DNA of 64,000 bases from Neurospora intermedia (lineage: Eukaryota > Ascomycota > Sordariomycetes > Sordariales > Sordariaceae). The translations under genes and the position numbers were made by a program. The notes under the pieces are model-generated. The model saw only the letters and a list, made by a program, of their open reading frames with translations. It searched no databases and had not been told where the DNA came from. Positions within the stretch are counted from its first letter, which is position 1. Every line of letters begins with the position of its first letter. Below, in pieces: positions 55,227-64,000 of the stretch. The stretch covers positions 3,720,001 to 3,784,000 of the forward strand of contig BTPP01000002.1 in assembly GCA_037102815.1 (NCBI GenBank). The letters run 5' to 3'.

Positions 55227-56622
55227 CTTCGTTATGTTAGTAGAAGAAAAAAAAGGTGTAATTGTCGCACTATGAGATCATAGTATGTTGCGCCTGTGCC
55301 CCGAGGCATATGAAAGACCACTAAGCATCTCTAGTCTTGAAACTTAAACCGGCAAAGTGTGTGTTATCGATCTTACTTGGGATCCGAGACTTAGTAAGGC
55401 CAAAATACGAATACTGAATTTGTAGGTACATAGTACGGTAGACACTTTGGATTTTTTTTTTATACACGTGGGAGACACACGGCAGGAACTGTGAAGCTAC
55501 ATGCATAGCTACCTATGTATGTATTTTAGCCGAGTAAACGTAGTAGCTAGCGACAACATTTCATCGGGCAAACAGGATATCTATACATGTACTGCTGGGT
55601 GGCTGGTGGTGTATATATCATAGGTGGCTAGGGGATACTGTGACTGGATGTCATGTACAGAAAGTTCTTCTAGTATTCCTTTTGCAAGCCCCTCTTGACT
55701 AACTGACAACAGAGCAGAAGATATTTCGAGGACAAAATGACCAGTTTTCTCCGTGCCAACAAAATTGGATCAAGACACATGCCTGAGGTTCTGACCAATG
55801 AAGTCGAGAAAATACAGCAAATGTATCGTAAACTACTTGAAACATTTCGGAAGATTCAATGAGTGCCTCAGCTGCCTTGGCAAAGCGTTATCACTATTGC
55901 TTGAGTAGCGTAGTAGCGTAGATAGAAAAAAAAGCCGTGATCCATCCATCCATCCATCCGTCCATCCATCCATTGGTCATCATAAAAAGAAGTGGGGGAT
56001 TGAAAGAGAGGAAAAGAAGATAAAAAAGTAAGAACGAAGTTTAAGATTGGGCAGGGGAAAAAAGGGTTGAGACATGTCCTTTGACATACCCATCCAATGA
56101 CTTTGACCAAGAAATCCAGTGATGTAATGGTGTTGAGCTTTTCCCATTTTGATCAGTTCATCTTTCTCTTCCTGTCTTTCCTCGCACGCATAACAGACAA
56201 AATGAATACCCCCCTCCGAAAACCAGCCAGCCAACCCATATCATGGAAGACCAACCACTGTGAACCCAACCCAACCCGGTTTGACAAAACTCCCGACCAG
56301 TACGGGGCTCCAAGGCTTGAAATGAAGCCGTCCCACAAAACTTAGTGTCCCAGACCAGGAAAGAAAATATCCCAAACGCCACGTTAATTATATCACCAGC
56401 CGCCAAACCCATTTTGTGAAATAGAAAAAACGTAAAAGTAGCATAAAACTTTATATCGCAATCAGCCCGGACCTAACAGCGACCTGGCTGCTTCGCTCAA
56501 ATGTCAGGGTTCTATGACTCAAGTCTCAAGACTGACACTGAGTAAGAAGCCGCTAACAGAAATACTTGAAAACATCCTCCACCATTAATCCATACACGGG
56601 AAGACCTTAGTCTATATACTTG

Positions 56623-59472
56623 TTACACAGAGCTGCTTGCAGTTGTCAAGGCCAAAGCGGTTGTGGTCGAGCCAGTCGTATCAGTCACCTTTTCCGTGGT
56701 TGGGGAGCCAGAAGCAGCTCCACCATTGTCGTCACTGGTGGTCAACTTTGGCTCGTCCGAAGCAGCATTGGGCTTCAGAGAGGGCACGCTAACCGATGGG
56801 CGAGCTGCCGCAGCTTTGTTCATCCTGCTTTTGGTGTAATCACTCAAGCTCAACTTTTTCTTTATTGGGCTTGGGTTTGCAGTCAGACCATTGATAGACG
56901 ACGACCCCAAGGGACTTGGCAGACCAGTAACGGAAAATGATGACTGAGCCACCGAAGTCCCTGCAGGTAAAGAAGTGGTAGAGGTCAAGGCCAAAGAGGT
57001 TGAACTTGGAAAGGGCGGAACAGGTGGCATGGGAACCCTCAGATCCAAGATTTTGTTCTTTGGAGCAGTAACGACAGAAGTACTTTGGGCAGCCTTCAAA
57101 TGACTCGCTGATACGGTGGGCGCGTCGGACATCTCGACATCACTTGTGGTGGCCTTGGCTGGTGCACTGGGTTTCAAAGTTGTATCCTGAACCGAACCAT
57201 CAACTGAAACCACAGCCTTGTTGTCCTTTGGACTATCCACATCCATTGGGACAGTAGCAACCGCCTGATTGAGCAGTCGTTGCTTGCGCTGCTGCTCTTT
57301 CAGCCAGCGATGATGCTGCATGATGCGCATCGTCACCGAAACCAACCTCCTTTTCGGTCGTGCCGGCGAGGGTGCAGGGTTGGCCTCGGTGTCGGGGTTC
57401 GTTTGAGTACCAGCATCGGCATACTTGGGGCGAGACGGCAAACGGACTGGCTGCGCAGGAACAGGATGGGAAACGACGGCAACAGATCCTTTCCTCGAAC
57501 TGGTTTTCTTCGATTTGGTGGCCCGAGCAGATTTCGCACTTGCTGCTGGTGATGTTGCTTTGCTGGTAATTGCTGTTTCACCATTGGCAAAGTGGCAGTG
57601 GCGTTCGTCGACTCCATTCGTCGTATTTGTCGTCTGGGTGGTAGCGCTGCTCTTGCTGCCTTTTTTGGAGGTAGTAGCCGCATCAGAGCCGCGTGCTTTC
57701 CGCTTCTTGGTAGGTTGTTGCTGTAACTCGATCCGGCGGAAGGTCTCTTCGATCATGGAGACTTTCCGCTTGTCCCGATCGGTCGGCTCTGTTAATATCC
57801 CAAGAGTGTCGAATGATCCCTGGCGGGCCGTGGGGGTGAGGTCTCGGCTTGGGGGCTTGCTCCGTGCTGAGCCAGACACTGATCGGCGATCATTCTCGGG
57901 AGCATCCTCAAGGTGGCCTTCACTAGCTGCTCGACTGTCCGTTGCTGGCCCTGTGCCGATGGAGGACGAACTCTGTGTTTTGCTTTTTCGCTTCTTGGTC
58001 TTTGGTGGGTTTGCTGGCGCCTGTGATTTGCCCAAATGATTCCGATGGAAGCGGGCAAATGCACATTCTGATCCAAGGTTGCACGCACAGCCTCCATATT
58101 CGGAAAGGATGTTATGCAGCCAGCTCGTAAGTGCCTGGTATTCCCCATCGTCAACAGAAGACTCGGCGTGGGCCGAAGTGTCTTCGTCACTGAGCCCCAG
58201 AACCCGGAGCATCCGTGACTTATTCTCATTGGGGAATCGGAAGTCCCAGGGCAGTGTGATTTCTTCCCTAGCTGCGACCTGCCTGTCGGTTACAAGCCAA
58301 AAGTGAAGCTCATAGCCGTCTGAAAGATATGTTTCGAGCATGGCATTAGGCTTGCAGCTTCGTCGGATATAGCGAGCCTGGGATCCTTCTTTCCTGGTGT
58401 CGATATAAATGGGAAGCATGGGGTGGAAGAAGACATAAGGAAGCGGGGACGTCAGCTCTTGCCACCGGCTATCGGGATCTGCGCAATAACTGCTCTGGAT
58501 ACCGATCTGCCCATTCAGTTCCACAAGAGGGACGTTATGAGCAATAGCCGATGGCGCTTTGAGGCACTTCCAAGAAGCGACGGTGCCTTGACCGAGTGTC
58601 TTGCGTGAAAGCTCAATATCCACTGGCCTTTTTAGCTGATCAATATTTGGGGGTAGAGGTTGAAAAATGTCAGCGTAGGCCCAGCCCGTCTCTTTCTGGA
58701 GTTTGTTGTGGTCTCGTAGCCAAGCCGAGATGGCGTTTGACACCTGGAGGCTAGCAAAACTGTTGGTATGCACAATCTCGACACCTCGATCGCTGGAGCC
58801 GGATAGCAACGCAGGGGCATAGGTATGTATCTCAAAGTCGGCAGGCAGGTCAGGTGGCGTCGCCGCAGGACTAGGAGGATGAGCATGGTTGGACTTGGTG
58901 CTGCCGAATTGTGGACTGCGTTTCGCAGCCTGTGAGCTAACCGAATGACTAGATTTGTGCGAGCTTTTCGATTTCTTTGTTGGAGGAGGATGGCTGTCCT
59001 GGGTGCTGGCTTGCTTTTCGGCTTTCGAGTGCTGACCAGTCAATGGCAGGTCGCTCGGTTTTGGCTTCTTCTTGTGGCTCTTTGAGAGAGGACGCTTGCT
59101 CTTCTTGTCCATCATTCCTTCAGTGACACCCGTTGTAAGCTTGCGCCTCTGGTTTTCTTTGGCTCGTTCCCGATCCAAGGGCCTTGGTTGGCACTCAACA
59201 CAGAAGTGTGCAAAGTCTGGATCGCGGAGAGCATCCTCAGAGTTGTGGGGGTAGTAGCATTCGATGTGCTGCCACGTATCGCATAGCTCGCAGTAGATCG
59301 TGTTTCCGTCATCGTCGGGGTATTTGCAGATACACCTGATGGTGTACGGCTCTTCCTCAACATTCTCCTGCGCTCGTATACCATCTTGGACAGGAACGGC
59401 AGCAGAGACGGAGAATGAAGTCCGACTAGGAGGCGCGATTGGCGTCAGCAGTGACGGCAGCTTGTCGGTCAT
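56623..59472 (-). CDS. Set3-like PHD finger and SET domain protein
   Basis: Related to S. cerevisiae Set3/Set4 and metazoan MLL5/SETD5: the PHD finger reads H3K4 methylation and Set3 scaffolds the Set3C histone deacetylase complex. The intronless gene encodes 949 residues. The PHD finger (about 46-94) has CICKYPDDDGNTIYCELCDT followed by WQHIECYYPH and FCVECQP. A basic linker leads to the SET region (about 275-440) with VASWKCLKAPSAIAHNVPLV, ARYIRRSCKPNAMLETYLSD and VAAREEITLPWDFRFPNENK. The usual NHSC motif is RRSC and the catalytic tyrosine region is altered (LPWDF), as in Set3, so methyltransferase activity is doubtful. The cysteines GGCACNLGSECAF resemble a post-SET-like end. The remaining 480 residues are low-complexity Ser/Thr/Lys/Pro with several basic patches. 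Confidence 0.88.
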   Translation of the reverse strand: MTDKLPSLLTPIAPPSRTSFSVSAAVPVQDGIRAQENVEEEPYTIRCICKYPDDDGNTIYCELCDTWQHIECYYPHNSEDALRDPDFAHFCVECQPRPLDRERAKENQRRKLTTGVTEGMMDKKSKRPLSKSHKKKPKPSDLPLTGQHSKAEKQASTQDSHPPPTKKSKSSHKSSHSVSSQAAKRSPQFGSTKSNHAHPPSPAATPPDLPADFEIHTYAPALLSGSSDRGVEIVHTNSFASLQVSNAISAWLRDHNKLQKETGWAYADIFQPLPPNIDQLKRPVDIELSRKTLGQGTVASWKCLKAPSAIAHNVPLVELNGQIGIQSSYCADPDSRWQELTSPLPYVFFHPMLPIYIDTRKEGSQARYIRRSCKPNAMLETYLSDGYELHFWLVTDRQVAAREEITLPWDFRFPNENKSRMLRVLGLSDEDTSAHAESSVDDGEYQALTSWLHNILSEYGGCACNLGSECAFARFHRNHLGKSQAPANPPKTKKRKSKTQSSSSIGTGPATDSRAASEGHLEDAPENDRRSVSGSARSKPPSRDLTPTARQGSFDTLGILTEPTDRDKRKVSMIEETFRRIELQQQPTKKRKARGSDAATTSKKGSKSSATTQTTNTTNGVDERHCHFANGETAITSKATSPAASAKSARATKSKKTSSRKGSVAVVSHPVPAQPVRLPSRPKYADAGTQTNPDTEANPAPSPARPKRRLVSVTMRIMQHHRWLKEQQRKQRLLNQAVATVPMDVDSPKDNKAVVSVDGSVQDTTLKPSAPAKATTSDVEMSDAPTVSASHLKAAQSTSVVTAPKNKILDLRVPMPPVPPFPSSTSLALTSTTSLPAGTSVAQSSFSVTGLPSPLGSSSINGLTANPSPIKKKLSLSDYTKSRMNKAAAARPSVSVPSLKPNAASDEPKLTTSDDNGGAASGSPTTEKVTDTTGSTTTALALTTASSSV

Positions 59473-62400
59473 AATCTATGGAAAGACCTCGGGACGGCGG
59501 TTTCGGTAGGGTATCGGGAGGGTGTTGTTGACTGGTTATCTTTCTAGGTCGAAGGGCATGCTGGCGCGCTGTCCAACGCAATTGATTCTGACCAGAGAGA
59601 CGAGCACAACTTGACGAAAAAGCCGGGGCTTTCATCCGTTGGGAGACAGCCTTGGATTATATTGCCCGTTTGTCGTATGGACTAGCCAGAGTTAAAAGTC
59701 GGCAGCGGAACGCTCGGTCGGGCGGAAGGACACGTCGGAACTGATGATGAAGGTCGAATTCGAGAATTTGAGGAGAGAGCCCAGGCGGCGTCAATCACTG
59801 TCGAAGCCTAGATTGAAAGACCAAGTCTCCAGGAAAGGAATAGGTCGGGCGTCAGGGTGAGGTCGCTCTCGAGATCCGGATCGTGTTCTTCTGCGCAGGA
59901 GGAGTGGCGAGCGTCAAGCCCAAAAGCGAGGAGAAACGCAGTGGTGAATGACGACGACGAGATGGATTTGTCGAGAAGGGAACAGATTGCGCCGCGAGGA
60001 ACGAAAGAAAGGTAAAGTCGGCCGGGGCAGAGTCGTGTGTGCGCGAAAATGGAAAGTCGGTTCGAACCTGATCAAGACTGTTGCGAGAGATGAATAGGTA
60101 GGCAGGTGTCGGAAACGAAGGGGGGGCAAGAGATCCAAGAAAGAGACCAGAGAATTCAAGTGGAAGGGGACGGGAGGAATGGGAAATCGAGTGCAAAGTG
60201 GAAGTGCGAGGGAGAGAGGGGGGCCCACTCGCACTCTGGGAAGTCTGCCCTCTGCCCTCTCAAGTCCTGCTGCACTCTCACTCAGGTCTGACTCTGGACT
60301 GGCGCTGGCGTGCTGGTTGCAATCGCTCTGTCCACTGCCGTGCCCGCGCGGGCGGCCCTCTCTGGGGCCCCTCGCTCTGGCTGGCAGTGTCTGGCTCTGG
60401 GGGTCATCTCAGAAAGGAAGAAAGAAGACGGGAAGGCGGGTGGGCTGCACTCGCAGTCTCGCCTGTCGCAGTCGGTCGCAGCACTGCAGCTGAGGTGCTT
60501 CAAGTTCACTCTTGCGCGCCTTTTCGTTTTGGTGGCAGTGGGAATGGGAATGGGAATTGCCCGGGACGGCGACCGGGACCGGGGGAACTCACCACTGACC
60601 TCAGCCACTGCCAATGCGTGGCCCTCTCACGCTCTCTCTTGTGCAAAGGGCAGAGGCGGGCAGGGCAGTAGAACTAGGTCAAGAGTAACCACGGGCACCC
60701 CCTCCCCAGGACGGGCAAGACTGGAGGGACGCTGCAGTGCTCAGCAGGAGCACGGGCCAATCAGACGAAACAGCCCACGGCAGCCGTGGAAATTTCCGTG
60801 GCACAGGCCTTTCCCCAAATCGGAACTGAACCTGTCCAGTTCTTGGGTTGTCCTTGGGCCTTGTTAGGTTCCTTGTGTGCAGTGAGCGTCCTCGGTGCGG
60901 GCGACATAAAAGCTGCAAGTGGACTGTGGACGTGCTGCTGGCGGTCTTGTTTCCTTGGATTCCTGGTCCTGCTCTCCAGCTTGTGTTTCGCTCAGCTGTT
61001 TCGCACTTCTGCTGCGTGTCTTTTTCGCCCTACGGTACCCAGCGGGTCTTGGGAAATTGTTAGCGCAACCACTTTCTACTCTGCCCGATGTGTTTCTAGA
61101 CTGCCTTGGTAGCTCGCAGCAGCCACTATGGGCGGGGGCCTTCAACCAAGGAAGCAGCTGTTTTGTAGGCGACGCTTGGCTGTTTTGTTGCGATCGAAAA
61201 AAAGGTCCCCACGGCATCAGCCGCCATATGATGTTATCAACGAAGAAAAAGAACGCAACCGAAGAGTCCGGCCCGAGCCACTAAGCTCACGGCAGCGGAG
61301 AAGAGTAGGAAATGAAAATGGTAAGAAACGTCAGTACTGTGACTGATATGCGACATGGTATGAAGTAAAAGCATGCAGCTTTGAAATGTTTGCATGCCGA
61401 ATTGTCGATCGAGCAGCCAGCCAGTGTGGAGGGGTCTTTAGAGGGACAAGGAGGAGGGGGCCTGAAAGGAAACCACGAAGGGAAGGGACTGAGCGAACTG
61501 GAAAGAGGCCGGGGCGGGGTGCGTGCGAGGTGCGACTGTGCAAGGTGAGGGTTCCATCAACGAAAAGGCGCGCTGCGAGGGCCGAAGGCAGAACGGACTT
61601 GTACGGCGGTTCATTAAGGCCATTTGCGCAATGGCCACCTCTCGTAGATTCAGTTACGGAGGCCTACCGGGCCGTGGAGATGGGGTACCTGGAGGTGATG
61701 CAGCACCTCGGAGCGTGGACAACCCTAGGAGCCGCGTCGCGGAAATCCATTTACCGTGGTGGTAGGTGGGGAGGTCAGGTACCTGGGCTCACTGGATGAG
61801 GGTTGTGTTCCGGAAACGGGAAAAGCCCACGGCTATATTGACAGCAGCGACAATGACAAGAAGGCGGGTTTGGATGTTAGTACTCTCTCTATAGTGTACA
61901 TGCCTCGCATGGTATCTCGGGTCGAATATCGTGTTATATTTTTCATTCTTGACGCCGGGGACAATCCGTTCAAAAGCGACGGATGCGTCTCAACATAAGG
62001 ACGAAGCCTTTTGGAATGTCTGCTTCTTGGAAAGATTGCGTTCAAAGCCCCAAGACTGTGAACTCCTGTTTTTAGGGGCGTGCATCTGCGCCCCAGTTAT
62101 TGTTCGGCTTAGGACGAAGATGAGTGGTGAACGTCGGAGATTCGAGGTGGGTGTCATCCAACCGCAACCGCCGTCCAACAAACAGCCAATGTCACAGCGA
62201 TTGAACCCAAGAAGATCTCGATAAGCACCGCCTTTGAATTCCGTCCTCTTCAATGTCCACGATTGATAAGATATGCCCTTTATCATGGCGCTTTGCGTGT
62301 CGTTCGACGATCCGTCTTCTACTGGAAGCCAGCTCCGATCCACACTACGCGCGCCCATGCTCAACCTCGGACAAGGTCACTTCGGTCGCACTGTTGAGTG

Positions 62401-64000
62401 TTGGGAAACGGCTGATTGGCTGGCTGGTGAGCGTCGAGTCGAGCGAATCATCGAAGCCGTGAGCAGTGTTGACACTAGTGCTTATTCGTACAAAGTGGGT
62501 TTCGAGCTTGACAAAGGTGTGGCTGCAATGCTTCGGCGTTGCTGCAGTTGCTACTCGCTCCAATCAATGTTGTCATATCTTTCTCATCACGTTGGACGGT
62601 GGGACCCTTCAACCAGGCGCAGCCATTCACATGAAACTCTGCAATCTGCTCCTTTTTATTTCCCCTTCTCCATTTAATACACCCGTCGGCCGTCCGTCAC
62701 GACTCACTCGCTTGCCCTTTAGGCTTTATTTCCTCTTTTCTTTTCTCTTCTGTCTTACACCTCCTGTGTGAAAAGGCACATCTGGCTTTGATTGCTGCTG
62801 TCCAACAACTTGTTTGACATATCGCATAATCACCTCGTCCAACAACCCCGAAACCGATCAAGACGACTGCAAGCCGCCGAACGACTGAGCGAAACTCGTC
62901 GTCCCGATCATTCCCGTTTCAGTGATACGCCCGGAAACACATATCAACAATCCCTGACCCAGCCTGAATCAGTGCGTCTGACATCTGCCCGAGGCCAGAG
63001 AGATACGCTGCCTATCTGCTTTCCAATTTGCGCGACAACATGGCCGCTGTTCCAAGATTCCAACCATTGTTGTAAACTGTATCTCTTGGGCGACATGAAC
63101 TTCTTCCACAAAGGCGTATCAATGATGGCAGCTTCGGCAGGACTCGCAACAAATCGGCCCCCATAGCCCAAGTTGTAACGCAGGGACAACCAAACTTCCC
63201 AACGCTCCCGAAACTTAGTCTAGGAAACCCATGTCTGAGTTTCAAGCACTACGTATGCGATTTCGGTCAATCCGTCGGTTTGTTCTCTGATCTCGATGTT
63301 TGGTAAAAACGCCATGTTTGAAATGGCACAATTGACGACCAGGGTTCCGATTATAAGCGAACCTTAAACTGAAGGGTTTTAAAAAGCACGCCCATATGTC
63401 ATGTCGCGAAGGCAAAAAGGATGTTATTCAATCAAAAAAAATATAGCGTTGTGTGTCGTTCAGTGCGCTGAGTGTAGTATACGTAACCTGAGAATGGGCA
63501 ACCGATATGACATCTCGTCTCCCAGCAATGAAAGTCGAAAGAACCAAGAACTCGATGCTTCAGGAAACGGCGCTGCCGCAGTACACTAGCTCAATAGTCG
63601 TGATTGGTCCAGTTCACACATAAGTGGACCCGCTCCGACTCACATGATAAGACTAGGTAAACAAGACAAAAGAAAGTTGGGGAAGTGGCCGCAGGCTGGG
63701 GCAAATCGAACCCGCCATTCGCCGTCATGCCCCAATGACGTCTCTCGCTTGTTCCGTTGTGAGAGGCCTGCGCAGAGTGCCAAAGCGGGAGTGTTTGCGT
63801 GTGTTTATCAACTGGGCCAACCAGTGACCTGGCTCCTGTGGAGGTGCATCTCTCCGCTGATGCAGGTTGGTTGCGTAGCCAGGATCAACCTCACCCAGCC
63901 AGTCACGCCAGCCCATTATCTCGCTCGCCATCAGTTGACTGCCTCCGCTTCCAGTTGCTGTGGCTTGTTTCGTTCCTGGTATCAGAGGTATCATTTGGAG
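59473..64000. other. Long region without a supportable gene
   Basis: Starts with the promoter and leader of the Set3-like gene. Frames such as 60310-60867, 61386-61799 and 63725-63994 have no recognisable product and overlap others. GC content is ordinary, so this is not a RIP-mutated AT-rich island. It may carry the long leader of a gene to the right or a non-coding RNA, which sequence alone cannot show. Confidence 0.5.

Larger units (their letters stand above)
53375..56622. other. Convergent intergenic region with MITE-like repeats
   Basis: A 3.2 kb AT-rich gap between the regulator and the Set3-like gene. It carries one intact-looking inverted-repeat element (53951-54202), one decayed relative (about 54790-55066), a 24-base poly-C and a 29-base poly-A run, and a TCCA repeat near 55944-55972. 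No gene is supported. Confidence 0.6.

Noticed and set aside
60310-60867. 185-codon plus-strand open frame
   Set aside because: Cysteine/arginine-rich composition and overlapping frames on both strands suggest chance in GC-rich leader sequence.
63680-63780. tRNA-like T-loop (GGGTTCGAT on the minus strand) with a possible acceptor stem
   Set aside because: The D-arm loop would be too long and the anticodon loop has the wrong size; I could not fold a valid tRNA.
63977-63987. TGGTATCAGAG, resembling a primer-binding site of LTR elements
   Set aside because: This 11-mer matches the plant initiator-tRNA version; the fungal initiator tRNA has a different 3' end. No LTR pair or element protein is visible before the window ends.
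63725-63994. 89-codon minus-strand open frame starting MIPLIPGTKQA
   Set aside because: No recognisable family, no splice context and length close to chance; left as unsupported.
1-64000. Dispersed 5S rRNA genes and CRISPR arrays
   Set aside because: Neurospora scatters 5S genes, but I found no copy of the conserved 5S start or internal control region. No spaced direct-repeat array is present.

Overview
The window is nuclear DNA of a filamentous ascomycete, almost certainly Neurospora crassa or a very close relative. Genes carry short introns of 57-196 nt with GTRNGT donors, CTRAC/CTGAC branch sites and YAG acceptors. Two translated products match N. crassa proteins I know from memory: the H3K9 methyltransferase DIM-5 (331 residues, 12158-13238) and the secreted endo-beta-1,6-glucanase NEG-1 (480 residues, 32545-33987). 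Intergenic DNA is rich in long homopolymers and simple repeats, and I see no intact transposon, rRNA or confident tRNA gene.

Layout. 1-510: 5' part of an unrecognised minus-strand gene that runs off the left edge. 2684-3477 (-): mago nashi, an exon-junction-complex protein with six exons. 4291-7296 (+): coatomer beta subunit. 8759-10311 (-): UBTD-type ubiquitin-domain protein whose start codon is an exon by itself and whose stop is followed by an in-frame poly-Q open frame. 12158-13238 (-): dim-5. 13909-25219: a metabolic block of LtnD-like dehydrogenase (-), class II aldolase (+), dihydroxyacetone-kinase family kinase (-), RpiB-family isomerase (+), triose-phosphate-isomerase paralogue (+) and NmrA-like oxidoreductase (+). 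26277-28393 (-): unrecognised coiled-coil protein. 30068-32237 (+): divergent Hsp70-like ATPase. 32545-33987 (-): neg-1. 35689-38047 (+): lysine/alanine-rich, histone-H1-tail-like protein. 38430-39695 (+): 3-hydroxyacyl-CoA-dehydrogenase family protein. 40187-41554 (-): SLATT-type two-TM protein. 43718-45941 (-): MFS exporter. 50505-53374 (+): Zn2Cys6 transcription factor behind a 4.5 kb divergent intergenic region. 53951-54202: a MITE-like element with perfect 26-bp terminal inverted repeats, and a decayed relative beside it. 56623-59472 (-): Set3-like PHD/SET protein. 59473-64000: no supportable gene.

Most interesting region. A Dak-family kinase, a TIM paralogue and an RpiB paralogue are the three steps of L-erythrulose catabolism (L-erythrulose -> L-erythrulose-1-P -> D-erythrulose-4-P -> D-erythrose-4-P) known from bacterial Ery/Ler/Der systems and from the Yarrowia erythritol genes EYK1/EYI1/EYI2. 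Here they sit together with an L-threonate-dehydrogenase-like enzyme and a class II aldolase, two parts of four-carbon acid-sugar breakdown. I infer a tetrose/tetronate catabolic gene cluster. A TTACCCCG motif containing a CRE-1-type core recurs in several of its promoters.

Intron positions come from reading splice signals and keeping the protein frame, so they are good hypotheses rather than transcript data.
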